Both the position numbers and the translations under genes were made by a program. A DNA stretch of 64,000 bases. Origin: Astrocystis sublimbata. Its lineage: Eukaryota; Ascomycota; Sordariomycetes; Xylariales; Xylariaceae. The DNA lies in assembly GCA_022453515.1 (NCBI GenBank), contig JAJNNY010000066.1, forward strand, positions 1 through 64,000, written 5' to 3'. Below the pieces are notes generated by a model, which made no database searches, was not told the origin of the DNA, and was given only the letters and a program-made list of their open reading frames with translations. Below, one piece after another: positions 32,200-44,705 of the stretch (positions are counted from its first letter, which is position 1; every line of letters starts with the position of its first letter).

Positions 32200-35100
32200 G
32201 GTGAGTGGGCGGCAATGGCGACCTCGCAAGTTCTAGGCCTGGCTCATCCTGGCCCATCCTGGTCCATCGCCCGATGCGGGTGGGTAATATAACCTCACAT
32301 ATAGCAGACAATGCAACCAAGACCCAAGTTCCAACACACACTACAACTCTGGGCCAAGCGCGGCCTGCAGGGACGTCGAACGGGGAAAGGCATTGGGGGC
32401 CGAAAGGGGAGCGCATCGGTGGTTCTGGCTGGCGAGCTGGTGCAAGCGCGGCGGGCCTAGGTACCTTAGGTAGCTCGCCTAGTACCTAGTCCCCTAGTAT
32501 GCGTATAATACTCGGGGGGGCTCGGGGGGTCATGACAAGTCCCCCAGAGAGGCTTAGTCTCTCCCGTTGGCTCAGGGCCGCTTTCTGGCCTAGCCGGCTT
32601 GGCTTAGCGAGACTAGACCACAGGTACGTACTATGTACCTTGGTACTAGTATGCATGTACTTACTTGCCTCGCGGTTTGATATAAACCATAAGCAACCAT
32701 TCCAAGACTTGTCCACGACTTCAGCTTCAAGTTCATCTTTTGCGACGCTCGACAAATACCTCACCCCAGTCGCTCACCTCATAGCCAGATTCCACAAGAG
32801 GAGACGGTGGCCGCCTAGATCTGCACCCATTCTGCAAGGGGCGTGGTATTGGGCATTCAGTGCGGTCAAGAGACATTCAGGGTGGCAGGGCTGTCTTGCA
32901 ACGCGCGGAGGCAACGCCGCTGCGGCATGGCTTCGTCCACACAGTGACATACCCTCGCATAGGAATTGGCGAACACCACCGTCCCACCCGTCTACGTACC
33001 GCTGTATGGACTTGAGTCCGGAAAGACTGCCCACCTGAGGCTCGGCTGCAAGCAAGCATGGGGGCTAACACGGGCGGGCCCGGAGAGAAATGGGATACCT
33101 ACTACGCATACTTATAAGCGCGGCTTTTCTGTGCTGCTACCTCGACATGCAAGATGCTGTATACATGCCTCTTGCACTGCAATCACCAACTGGAAAGGAG
33201 CTGAGGAGGTGGGTCAGAAATCCAGTCCTATCACGCTCGAGTGCTCGAGTGGTCCGTAAGGCTCGCAGCGTAATTGTGCCATTTTCTTACATGTGCACAG
33301 TATCCATCATGTACAGTAGACTTGTCGCAGTCAGCAGTAAGCCGTGATTCAGCCAATCAAGCAGAAAATCCGACAAGTCACATCCGGGCGTGCCTGAGCA
33401 GTGAGCCCTGAGCAGACAAGCCGGAGCTTTCGTCTGACGGGATTACGTATGAATATGGAACAGGAATGTGACCATGGGCCCAGGCGCTACTATGGTAGGC
33501 CAGGTCAGAATCAACACAGCGAGCGGCGTCCTGAACAACCAGTCAAGCCAGTCTCCGGGAAAGAAGCTAGAATCTCGGAAATGGTGTTCTCTCAGTGCCG
33601 ACCATCCGCTACTATTCGTGAATAGGTAAGTATGCTATCTACATACGTTGTAGTACATCTCGTACTATATTCTCAAGTGCAAATGTAGCGCATCTACGGT
33701 GTACCGTACAGTAGTGGGCTCGTTAGACTGGACGCTATTGAAGGGCGGCGAGCCTTTCTTTAGCCAACACCACGCCAAGATCGGAATTCTGGAAGGTTGT
33801 TCAAATCCAGCTGGCTACAGCGACATGAGATACCTATACGAAGACAACATATACGCATAGTCTCCTTAGCAAGAGACGATATATATATACCTAGGTATAT
33901 ATACACACGATAGAATTGCCGAAAGTGGAACTCCATCGCCTCGCAGAATGGAGGACGGACAACCGTCCAACCAGAATGTTGCAGACAGGCAGGCAAAATG
34001 TCCCGGGCCCGCGAACCGCTTCACGACTGCTGCAAGGTACCCGGACTATTCTGATGCTAACAACCACACTAATTAATAACACAGATCGCGATCAAGAAAA
34101 TCTTTCCGGTCCTTGGCATCTGTTGTATCTCACACAACCACCTCCTGAACTAGGTTGCGCAGGGCCGACTGGATGTCCTGGGAGAGCTCAATAACATCGT
34201 AGCAATCCATCCCCTGGCATGTTCGTGCCATATCTAGGGAATGGCCTCAAGATCGAGAGGCCATTGCGGTCCTTGGCATTCAGGTGCTCATACGGCCATG
34301 AATCCGCCCAGAGCTACCAGCAGCAAGCGTCAGCTGAAAAATACATGTACTCGTAAAGAAGTTCTCTAGCAGCATGGCCATTAAAGGAAGGTTCTAACGA
34401 TTCAGTGTCCAGCATACTCGTAGGCTCGTATCTAACAAAGTGAATGTGTATGGTATACCGCATCATCCTGGGCAATAATAATAAAAGCCCCCGCCAGTAG
34501 ATCTTTGAGGAGCTCGAGCGATCACTCCCTACTCCCAGGACAATACCAACAATGCCATTGTTATATTGGCTCGGTCGAGAGGTCCAGAGTTCCTACTCGT
34601 TAAACTGTCCCCTCTTCAAGCTGTGTTGATTGCCGCACACGTAAAATTGCCATGTCGGGAGACTCAGCCTCCATAGGGATGCGTGTCTGAGTGCTGTCCT
34701 AAACCCATAGTATCCCGAGACATGACCTACAAGTAGGTAAGACAGTGTGACGGTTGCGCGGCGTGCGTTCCCGTTCCACACAACCAAGGACGCGTGTGCG
34801 GGTGAAACATGATTTCCCGCATGGGTTGAATCACCACACAATACGAAGGTGAGCTGAAACAAACAAACAAACAAAACCCTTTAATCCCGATTTTGCTTCA
34901 GGTGAGGGACCTCGCAATTCCACATTTCTCATAGCGACCAAGTTAAATTATCGAATGCTCTTGATATTGCACCACTCCTCTCATCAACTCGCTTTGAGCC
35001 CTCGTCAATCGTCAATCGTCAATCAATGAGTCTAGTCCTCCTATCCGTCTGACCCGAGCGCAAGTTCTTGATTCTGTTTCTTCTACTGCAGTGACTGCTT

Positions 35101-35449
35101 CGTCTCATTGCCTATTACTCGTATGCGCAGCTGGTCCGCACTGTCCCTGGCGGGTCCATGATCATCCTTTTCCACACGTCAATGTTGCAAAGATCAGCAT
35201 CGTTTCGCACGTGGCTTTTTGACCAACTCGGGTGTTCCAAATTTGGAGGTGAACAGCACAAGGAGATCGTGAACTAGATCTCCGTGAGGTAGTGATCAGC
35301 ACGATCGTCGGGCCCAGAACAACTACCCTAGGTATTTACTTAGTCACCCGTAGCAGTCAACAGCAGTCCTGCAGTCCATCACGTCCAGCAAGTCTAAGCC
35401 CCACGGGAAAACAAAGGCTAGGCGATGTGGCCATGCCCAGCGCCTATAT

Positions 35450-35477
35450 AGATGTAGATGTAGATGTAGATGTAGAT
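35450..35477. repeat. GTAGAT hexanucleotide microsatellite
   Basis: Four to five tandem GTAGAT copies in the gene-poor stretch on the 3' side of the ABC transporter. Confidence 0.7.
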
Positions 35478-35750
35478 TTCGTATTAAATTTCAAAATATG
35501 TGCAACGCCTCCTTCGGGCCTGCTCGTTGTCTATTGCTGCTAGTGAAGGGGTCTGCCGTGCTCTTCAGCAGATTGTCCCATGCCATCCAAACGCCATACA
35601 ATGCCATGCGATATATACATATGTTAATAAGTAGACCAATTTATGAATTTTCCCATTTCCGCCAACACTCGACAGTGTCCTGCAACGACTCACCCCTCAA
35701 GACAGAACCCACCCCCTGCTGACCCATATCCAAATTTATTATTATTATTT

Positions 35751-38700
35751 TTACTGATGCTTCTGCAAGCTCTGCAAGTTGACCAGCTCGGCGTAGCGAC
35801 CGTTCAGACGCATCAGATCAGAATGCGTACCTGACTCCACGACCTTGCCCTGATCGAAAACATAGATGACATCAGCTCTCTGGATCGTGCTCAGACGATG
35901 CGCAACCGCGATCGTAGTGCGTCCCTTGGCCGCCTTATCTAGAGCCGCCTGGACGACGTGCTCCGACTCCGAGTCCAACGCGCTCGTTGCCTCGTCCAGA
36001 AGAAGGATTCTCGGGTTTCGAATCAGCGCACGCGCAATGGCGATACGCTGCTTCTGACCACCGGAAAGCAGAGCACCCTTGGTACCGACCACCGTATTCA
36101 TGCCGTCAGGCAGCGACATGATAAAATCGTAGATGTTGGCTTCGCGGCACGCATGGTCGATGGCCTTGTCCGTCACGTCCGCGTCGGTGGAGCCGAGCAC
36201 AATGTTCTCTTTGATGGTGCCTTGGTATAGAGTGGGCTCTTGCGACACGAGGGCAATGTGGGAGCGGTACTGCTTGATATTCAGTCCGCTGATTTCCTTG
36301 CCGTCGATGAAGACGCCGCCTGACAGCGGGTCATAGAAGCGCTCGAGAAGAGCGATTGTTGTAGACTTTCCACACCCGGAGGCACCGACCAAGGCGATGT
36401 ATTGACCTGGGCGCACAACCAGATCTAGACCACGAAGGACGGGTTGCTCAGGCCGAGTAGGGTATCGGAAGTGTACGTCCCGGAACTCAATGGTACCTTC
36501 AACAGAGTGGAGGTCCGCGCCTTCTTCTGACCAGGTGTCGATGCTTGGCTTCCTGTCGAACAGAGTCTTGAGCTCGGCGGCGGCGTGGCGGGCCTTGCCC
36601 ATATCAGGAGCGAAGGAAAAGATGGAACCAGCTGACTGGGCACTGTAGACGATGGACATGAAACATATGAAGAACTGGAACAAGTCATACTCTCTGTTGG
36701 CAATGAGCTGCCCTCCATACCAGAAACCCAGGGCAAAGGCCAAGAACAGGACAGCCTGGGCCGCGGCGTATAGCAGTGACGACTTCGCGACAGAAACCAA
36801 ACTCTCCTTCTGCTGGACAGCGAGAGACGCCCGGTACTGATCCAACACATCGTGCTCGCGAGTAAGAGATGCCACGGTACGAATACCAGAAATGGCCTCT
36901 GAAGCATATGACGCACTCTTCTCATAAGCTCGCTTCGAACGTTGCTGGAAATGTGCCAGCAGTGAGTAGCGGAAGTATCCAGCTAAAATGATCACCGGCA
37001 CAGCCGAGATGCAGACGAGAGCCAACTTCCAGCCAAAGGCAAGACCTACAACGAAAGATGCGACCAAGGTAGTGGTGATGGTAAGCAGCGTACCCAGGGT
37101 GACACCGCTCAGACCTGCTACATGGGTTGTTTCGGTTGACAAGAAAGATGTAAGAGCACCGGGTGTGTTCTCTTCCTTGTCGAAGAAAGCTACATCCTGG
37201 CGAAGCATGGCCCTGAAAGCACGGTCGCGCACACCATGGATTAGTATTTCCGAACACTTGGCGAACGCGACACCTTGGGCGATTTGGGCGATGAGGATAA
37301 CAAAGGCCAGAACGAGATACATCAGACTCCAGAAGTCGCTGTCCCGCTTCACCTGCACTTTGTTCGCATCGGTGATCGGTACGCTCAGTGTCTGAGGTGA
37401 GGTTAGCTAATGGTAATTTCATATCGCGTCAAGACTGTGCATACCAAAATTTGCTTAGCAAAGAACAATGCTTGGGTCGGGTTGCCTCCACCACAGATGA
37501 TGGACCAGAACAAACCCCAGATCATCAACTTCCACTCCTTCTTGTTGAAGGAAGCAATGAGCTTCACCAGAGTCCAAGTGCTGTATTTGACCTCATCTTC
37601 ACCTTTGCGGTTTTTCAAAACTCGACTGGAAACAGAAGCTTGAGTGGATGATCGCTTTAGCTTAGCTGCAATGTTGTCATCGGGATCTTCCGAGAAGCCA
37701 GCACCAGAACGGGAAGTAGACATCTTTCGAATCAGCTGCGTGTCATCGTCTTCCTCATCCTCATCATCGTTGGCCGGGGTCTTTTCAGCAGAGATGGCTT
37801 GGGCTGACACGAGGTTGTAGTAAGCGCCTTGTTTCAGCAAGAGCTCGTCGTGAGTTCCCTGTTCGACGATAGCACCCTGTGACATGACAACAATGTTATG
37901 GGCATCTTTGATGGTAGATAGACGGTGCGCGATGGTGATCGTTGTTCGGCCCTCGGCAGCACTTTCCAAAGCAGCCTGAACTACACCCTCGGATTTCGTA
38001 TCGAGAGCACTGGTGGCTTCATCCAGTAAAAGGACTATTTCAAAGGTTAGCAATCGAGGATAGGGGGGTGTAGTAGGTTGCTTTTCTTACTTTTGGGATC
38101 GGACACAACAGCACGAGCAATGGCAATACGTTGTTTCTGGCCACCGGAGAGCAAGAAACCACGTTCACCAACATTGGTCTCGTATCCTTCAGGGAGGGCC
38201 GAGATGAAATCATGTGCGTTGGCCTTCTTGGCCGCCTCAATAACGAGTTCTTTCTGTTTCTCGCTGGATTCATGCTCGAACTTTGTGCCGGACAAGCCAT
38301 AGCGAATGTTGTGGAAAATAGTGGTACTGAATAGCGTGGGCTCTTGGCTGACTAGGGATATCTGTTGACGTAACCACCGGAGGTTCAACTTGCTGACCTC
38401 GTGACCGTCTAGGAGAACTTGGCCAGCCACAGGGTCGTAGAATCGCTCGACTAGACCAACAATGGTACTTTTTCCGGAACCAGAGGCGCCTACAAGCGCA
38501 GTCGTCTTCCCAGCAGGAATATCAAGAGTAACATCTTTCATAACGATGACCTCAGGTCGAGAAGGATATATGTGTTTCACATTCTGCAGGCGAATTGATC
38601 CTTGGACATTGTCGAGCTTTATACCCTCGTCGTCTGTGGGATCCAAGGGGGAGATACGGTCGATAGTGTGGAAGATCTTGGCGGCGGCCGCCAGCGCTGT

Positions 38701-40009
38701 CCCGAAAGCCTGAAGGTTGGGAGCGATGTTGCCCAGGTTGAAGGCACCAATGATGATGGCCAACATGATGGTCAACACACTAGACAGGGGAATGACACCC
38801 TGTACCAAGTACATGCTGCCAACCCAAAAGCTAAGACCGTAATTGAGATAGATGATGACGAAGATACCGCCGACAAGGAAAGCGACTGCGGTGGATTTAC
38901 GAAATCCGTAGAATTCACCAATTTTCAGGTGCTCGTCGTATTTCAGAGCAAGACGATCCTCGGTTCCGAATGCGACCGCATTCCGGATAGAGCTCAAGAC
39001 TTCTTCAGTGACTGTGCCACCAACGGCATGAGCCTGGATTGACTGTTTGGTGTACTTGACGATAAAGATGGAAGAAGTGCCCATGACCAACAGGAGAGCG
39101 AAAATGACAGAAGTCAGAATCAGGGTCAGTTTCCAGTAGAACACAAAACCGATGATGAAAGCGGACAGAAACGTTGCGACGGCCGTGATTGTGAGGCTGA
39201 CTTTCTCGGAAATGCCGTCCTGAATCAGGTTCGTGTCGGCCGTAATGCGCGTGGTGACCTCACCGGCGCCCATTTTGTCGAAGAAGCCAATGTTCTGACG
39301 CATGCAACTTTCCAAGTAGTGTTCTCGGATCTTGGCGCTGATATGCTCGCCGGTATAGATGAAGCCAACGGTAGCAATGTAAACGCCGACAAACTCGCCA
39401 ATGGCGAGATATACGAAGTTCAGAACCAGCGAGTTCAGCTGGCTAGTGAAGGCACTTTTGGTGACCATACCGTTGAAGAAGCCCTGGAAAGAGCCTTGCA
39501 GTCGGCCAAAAACAACGGTCATGATGGGCAGAGCAGCACCAGCGCCTATGGCGGCTATGGTACTTATGAATATGATGATCAGATCGTTTCTCGTGGCATA
39601 TCGATAGAGGGTAGCGAGTCCAGTTTTGATCTCGGGCGTGGTGACCTCTGCAGAAACACATCAGAAAACTGAAATTGGTGGTAGACATGCATGAATACCC
39701 CAACATGACGTGGCGCATGAGCTTGCGCGACCTGTTAGTAGGCTTATTTGACTTACGTCTTCGAAGAATTTCAGCTTCATGGTCAGGAAGGTGATGAAAC
39801 GGATCATCGTTCATTTCTGGCGCTGCGATGGCCTTGGAGTCGAGCTTGGTGAGATCAGCACCGGCACCCGGGTGCGCAGCTGTCTTCTCCCCCGTAGGTT
39901 CAGCCGGTCCGATGGTGCTAGCAGTCGAATTGCCACTTATTGATGGCCGGCTGGGAAGAATCTCCTCGGGTGCCTGTACAGGCTGCTTCTCCGATAGCTC
40001 GGAGGCCAT
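35751..40009 (-). CDS. Full-size ABCB/MDR1-type multidrug ABC transporter
   Basis: ATP-driven efflux pump of the plasma membrane (family role: export of toxic or hydrophobic compounds). Four exons: 40009-39757, 39647-38091, 38034-37445 and 37391-35751; introns 109, 56 and 53 bp; exactly 1347 codons (1346 aa). The architecture is (TM6-NBD)2. The N-terminal 90 residues are polar and Pro-rich, and TM1 starts around 105 ([18 protein letters not shown]). NBD1: Walker [10 protein letters not shown] (about 471), LSGGQKQR (about 584), Walker [13 protein letters not shown] (604 on). NBD2: GASGCGKST (about 1136), LSGGQKQR (about 1242), [12 protein letters not shown] (about 1262), AHRLSTIQ. All ATPase motifs are intact in both halves, unlike asymmetric PDR-type pumps. 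The acidic linker DDEDEEDDD is visible. The nearest class is the fungal Mdr1/ABC4 group; an a-factor-type exporter is less likely. Confidence 0.95.
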
Positions 40010-40314
40010 TGCGACTGAATCGTGGCCGCGTCTGCACGCGAACAAGACTGATTTGAAACTCGAAAAATGGCGGCGGCGCGATGCCAATGGACGGGTGCTG
40101 GTCGCAACGAATGCGGCCGTGTGCCGGACAGAGCCCCCTTCTTGACTCCCTCTGTCTCCAACGCAGCCTCTGTTCTGCCTCGGTGGTGCGTGTGTGGGTG
40201 TGTGCGTTGTGGTTGTGGACAATGGCTGGAGCGCAAAGGAGCGTGGGTAGCTCTCGTTAGCTAGTAGTTGGACAGCTGGTTGGAAAGAAAACAGACGGTA
40301 TATAAGATGAACAT

Positions 40315-40331
40315 GGGGGGGGGGGGGGGGG
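40315..40331 (+). repeat. G17 homopolymer followed by CCTGGGGG repeats
   Basis: A run of 17 G, then GCCTGGGGGCCTGGG. It lies about 310 bp upstream of the ABC transporter start. It could form a G-quadruplex on the + strand, or its length may be a sequencing or assembly artefact. Confidence 0.85.
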
Positions 40332-42774
40332 CCTGGGGGCCTGGGTTGTTAATTATATTTACGCTTAGCAGATCTCCTATTGGAATCAAGACTCGGGAGT
40401 AAGCTAAACTTGGTCCTGCAAGCAGCTCGGCAGGTATTTTAACTAAGGTTACCTTACTCATACTATTAGCGATGATAAGACAGCGGTGGCCATTAGCACG
40501 CCCATCCAGCAGGGCGGAACTGCAACATTCCGGGCTGGAGTGCACAACCCAGCACTACTACTACCTACCTAGGTAAGACTCCATCCAGCAATACCTTATG
40601 ATTCACCTGGCAGTAATCGCCGCGCCGCACACGACTTTTATGCTCGCTCATGGTGGTCAGGAATGATTCACATCGATGCATATGCGTAGACGCTGCTGGT
40701 GGTGGTCGTATTCTGCGACGGTACCTCCGATGCAACCTTCAGTCCAGTGGTGCTAGGTACCACTGATTTACTGCACTTTATACAGTAAGTATACCTACTA
40801 AGTTACCTCATCGTAAGTCACGCAACCCAGGAAGCACTGCATGCATGATTATTGATTAAGCTTAATTCTAGAAGGCCTCTGCCTCTGCCTCTGCCTCCAG
40901 GTTCAAACCTGCCTGCTCGCCTGCCGAGCCTGCCAATCTGCAAGCGAGAGCGACGCTAGTCAACCTGGTCACTGGTCAGACGAATCTCAAATTACCTTAT
41001 ACGGCAAGACTACATGTAGCACACTAGGTAGATACTAGTAGTAGCGTTTCCCTGCATTTCTACACGTGAAGGATGTTACGTATCCGCCTCTTACAAATAC
41101 TTGGCAGAGCAGAGCTGTCTCGGCTGTGTCAGTACCTACAACGAATATACTATGTATGTAGTACTCGTACGCAATGGAAATAAAGATAGATACATGTACT
41201 GCTTATGCATGTGTATTTGAATCCCGAGATCTTTCGTTTCCTCCAGACACAATACCACGTAGTACCGGTTACAACCACAATAAGCTTGAAAAAAGCGTTT
41301 GTGTCGAGGGTGCACATGCCCGCCACGTTCCAGGTCATGAGGTCGCTGATGTGATCCTGAGGCTCCGCGGTTGCTCATCTATATTGATTTAAATATACGA
41401 TTATCCATCTTTCAACACCGCACAGTACCTTCTAAGACTGGGGTAAAACATCACAGATTCAGGGTCTCGCGCGTCTACACGCCCAGGATGCCAGGATGCC
41501 AGGTTGCCAGGGCATCTTCGCCCGCGTGTGCGATGCGCGATGCAAAATGCGGCCTGACGATACAAAACTTGGTTGCGCCCATCGTGTCAGAACTTGGAAT
41601 GGGAGAATTGCCACCGTTTCACGAAGGCTTCGAGAACTCGAGTCGATTCGCTTCGGCTCGAGCTGAGTACGTAGTGCATCTGCACTGTGTGTGCAACCTC
41701 GGCTCTATGTTCGAATCCGGTATTGTGCGCCGCGGAGGCTTCAGCGAATGCCCTCCAGGCTCGATAGTGGCACCATGCATACGTGAGTTATGCAAAGACC
41801 TAGGTGCCTCAGGCTCAGTCTGTAGTAGCACGGGGCGCGGACTTGCTAAATCTCCGCTCGGCACCGTTAACCTACCGGCCTGCTACCACAAGTTGCAACC
41901 ATCGTCGGGAGCTAGGCCCACGCGGTCCAGTGGCCTATCGAAAAAGACATGCATTTAGAACATGCCCGGCATTTAGAAGTTTCGGCTTTGGTACATGTGT
42001 TTTCTCTCATCGGCTCAGGCCCAGGGTCCACTGATTGCCAAGGTAAAATTGGCACCGAAACGAGTAGTGGGTATTATATGTATGCATGTATGTATATATG
42101 TACGTGTCGAGACGGGCCGCCATGTTGCAAATGACGAACTACCAGCACGGCGTCGCTCCCAACCACTCTCTCTTTCTCTTCTTTCTTTTCTTTTCTTTTC
42201 TTTTCTTCTCTATCCGATTTTCGCTTGGTTGCAAGGCGAACCGCCGGGCAAGACGACGCTCAAGATGACTCAGACCGCACTGTCGAGGGGAGCACGAGAT
42301 ACAGCGTTCGACCGGCGTCGTCCTCCAAGGTTTTGTTTCCCACAAGCACAAGCGGGTTGTAGGATGCTCCGCTGCCCGCGTACATATGCGGTAAGGTTTG
42401 CTATTAGTATTGTTCAGCAGCCATGCTGTTCGGTATTGATTGCTGACGTCAGTCCGGGCTCTCAGCTCCTCGTCTTCTCCAATAGCCTGCAGCTCAACGC
42501 AAAAAGACTTGCGCTTCTGGGCACTGCGCGGTTGCTCATGCTAGACATGCAATCTTCGCACATCATATTCAGATCGAAGTACAGAAACTGGGGGCATGCT
42601 GCCTCGGCTGGACTATTGAGCGGTGTGCAAATACAGCAATAGGCGAGGTAGGTCGGTAGGAATTCCGCCATGGAAGAGTAATCCATCCATCCACGACCTC
42701 ATACAGGAAGGATGAGGTCTGTCTGATCAGATGTTTCCCGTCATACCTCCTCGCCGAGCTCGCCTACGGGCTAT

Positions 42775-43030
42775 GTAGGTTCTTACTCCTAGGTAGGGTC
42801 TTACCTACACAGGCACCTACCGCCACTACTAGTAGCCCCTTCCCTCTAATTCGTCACCACTAGATGTCTGTCCAAGGGCTGTTGTCCATTCACCATTGCC
42901 GCCCCGCGGCTCGCCATCTGGGTGTCTGGTCCTACCTAGGTACCCTCGCCTTTCCTAGAGGGAGGTACCTAGGTAGGTATACGTGCAAAGCACTGTCGTA
43001 GTCCGAGGTCTTCAGCGTTAGGTACCTAGT
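42775..43030. repeat. Cluster of CCTAGGTA palindromes upstream of SARAF
   Basis: At least four blocks (about 42788, 42932, 42966, 43020) of CCTAGGTACC and TAGGTAGG words within 250 bp, in the promoter region of the SARAF gene. Confidence 0.7.
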
Positions 43031-43217
43031 AGTTCAGCACAACCTTGAACTCGAAGACATCGAAGACAAACGTTTCGCTCGTCCGGCATCGGCATCTATC
43101 ACGCACCCAAACACCTGGGAATATCTGCCTAGGTAGGGAGGTAGGCATATTTACAGCCGGCTCTGCCCGCATCACACATCACATATCACACATCAAGGGA
43201 CGCCGCAACACGACACG

Positions 43218-44276
43218 ATGCGCTCCCATCGTGCCCTCGCCGCCGGGCTCTTGGGCCTCCTCGCCGGGCCGAGCCCCGCGTCAACAAAGACGAAACCCGC
43301 CGACGCGATCCTCCTCTCCACCGTCAAATCCCTGACGCTGCGCGCCGACAAAGACACCTCCCACCGCCGCGTCTCGCCCATCCCTCAGCTCCGCTGCGTC
43401 TCCCACTCGCGCGTGTGCGCCCTCCACACCGTCGACGTGATGCGCTGCTCGAACCAGGGCAGCTCCTACGGCGACCAGGACATCGAGTGGTCGTGCGCCG
43501 CCTCGCTTCCGCCCGAGCTCAAGCTCGGCGCCACCGACGTCATCTGCGAGGGCTACGCCAGCCCCGACGACCCGTACGTCCTCCGCGGCTCGTGCGGTGT
43601 CGAGTACCGTCTCGTCCTCACCGAGGCCGGCGAGCGCCGCTTTCCCGACATTTTCGCCAACGCGGGTGCTGATGGCTGGTTCTCCGGCTGGGGTGGTCGG
43701 AAGGGAGGTCATCAGGAGGAGCCTTTGCGGACTGGGTACAACGAGGGAGGAGGGGCCGCAGGCGAGGGTTCGACCGCTGGTGCATGGCTTTTTGGTGTCG
43801 TCTTCGTCGGCGTCTTGCTCTGGATCGTCTACTCAGCCTGGACCCAGGCGAACAACCCAGCCGGCGGCGGCGGCGCCTTGCGCAGACCGAGAAACTTTGG
43901 TGGTGGAGGGGGCGGCTTCGATCCCGGCTTCGGGCCCGGTGGAGGCGGAGGCGGGTATTGGGGTGGTGGAAATGGTGATGATTCACCGCCGCCCTATAGC
44001 AAGCAGCCGGGCTCTTCCACGCAGAATCAGCAAGGCTGGCGTCCCGGATTTTGGTCTGGCATGGCCGGCGGGGCCGCCGCCGCCTATCTCGCGGGAAATC
44101 GCGGGAACCGACAACAGGAACCACGCAGCTACTATGGAGGTGGCGACGGGAGCAGCAGTAGCTGGGGGTCCGCGCCGGGGCCGAGTTCAAGCAGCAGGGG
44201 CCAAGCTTCTGGTTCGGCTTCCACTTCGGCTTCCAGGTATTCAAGCACAGGGTTTGGATCCACTAGCAGAAGGTAG
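43218..44276 (+). CDS. SARAF (store-operated calcium entry-associated regulatory factor, TMEM66 family)
   Basis: Intronless, 352 aa. ER membrane protein whose animal counterpart limits store-operated calcium entry by acting on STIM. A signal peptide covers about residues 1-22. The luminal domain begins with DAILLSTVKSLTLRADKDTSHRRVSPIPQLRC and carries six cysteines (60, 67, 77, 93, 110, 126) in the SARAF arrangement, with MRCSNQGSSYGDQDIEWSC and YRLVLTEAG as the family hallmarks. One TM helix at about 189-208 (AWLFGVVFVGVLLWIVYSAW) is followed by a cytosolic tail of about 140 residues rich in Gly, Ser, Asn and Pro, with YWGGG, SPPPYSK (a PPxY-type motif for WW domains of Rsp5 ligases) and a Ser-rich end. 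The domain assignment is firm. The calcium role in fungi is inferred, since fungi generally lack recognisable STIM/Orai. Confidence 0.9.
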   Translation: MRSHRALAAGLLGLLAGPSPASTKTKPADAILLSTVKSLTLRADKDTSHRRVSPIPQLRCVSHSRVCALHTVDVMRCSNQGSSYGDQDIEWSCAASLPPELKLGATDVICEGYASPDDPYVLRGSCGVEYRLVLTEAGERRFPDIFANAGADGWFSGWGGRKGGHQEEPLRTGYNEGGGAAGEGSTAGAWLFGVVFVGVLLWIVYSAWTQANNPAGGGGALRRPRNFGGGGGGFDPGFGPGGGGGGYWGGGNGDDSPPPYSKQPGSSTQNQQGWRPGFWSGMAGGAAAAYLAGNRGNRQQEPRSYYGGGDGSSSSWGSAPGPSSSSRGQASGSASTSASRYSSTGFGSTSRR

Positions 44277-44705
44277 AAAGAACAACAACAATAATCACGA
44301 CGATATTGAGCATTAGCCTTGATGGGTTTTTTTTTTATTTCCTAGTCAGTTGTGCAAGATGCCAGGAGCAAGCGACTCGTGCTGCTGATGGCAGTGACCA
44401 TCTCGCTACTCGTCAAGCTCTCTCGGCCTATCCTATGTCCACAATGGCTTGCTCGTAGCCGAAAGCTCGCCGGCAAGTCATTTGTGTGGGCCTCGCCACC
44501 GATTATGGCGGGCAATGGAAGCCGCACCTTAGCATCTATCAGCAGATGGGAGCCCCAGCCAATCGACCTGCGCCCTGTAGATAGGCAACGCCGTCATATC
44601 GCCGCAGTTGAGTTATGTACATCGTTCATACAAAGGGTATTCATCGCCATGAAAATTATAATTTACACTCGCCGTATGAGTAAGTTGTCCCTAGCCCGCC
44701 TTCAG
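44277..44705. other. Convergent 3' intergenic region
   Basis: About 430 bp between the SARAF stop and the BRE1 stop, holding both 3'UTRs. A T9-10 run lies near 44327. The short frames have no domain content. Confidence 0.5.

Larger units (their letters stand above)
31118..35750. other. Gene-poor region of about 4.6 kb
   Basis: It is flanked by the start of the DUF7729-like gene and the stop of the ABC transporter. It holds a G9 run near 31973, CCTAGGTA words at 32455-32490 and 33885-33900, a (GTAGAT) repeat at 35450-35477, and one TGTATATA on the minus strand at 35612-35619 in the transporter 3' flank. One weak small-protein candidate (31999-32199) is listed separately. No RNA gene or transposon recognised. 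Confidence 0.45.
40010..43217. other. Intergenic region of about 3.2 kb between two divergent genes
   Basis: The left end is the ABC transporter promoter and the right end the SARAF promoter. Contents: a G17 run (40315-40331), CCTAGGTA tracts (40560-40575, 42775-43030), a (GCCTCT) triplet repeat near 40876-40896, and a CT-rich tract 42168-42210. Two successive + strand frames of 195 and 215 codons (41371-41958, 41995-42642) show no domain or signal and are not called genes. Confidence 0.45.

Noticed and set aside
32499..33038. 179-codon + strand frame in a gene-poor region
   Set aside because: No domain or signal; it begins in a CCTAGG/G-rich tract and overlaps equally long minus-strand frames.
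41700..41725. TTCGAATCC resembling a tRNA B box
   Set aside because: No matching T stem, acceptor stem or A box at the required spacing.
41371..42642. Two successive + strand frames of 195 and 215 codons
   Set aside because: No domain, signal or composition bias. By a rough stop-codon estimate, frames of this length are expected about 0.2-0.5 times by chance in 64 kb. Left as non-coding pending transcript evidence.
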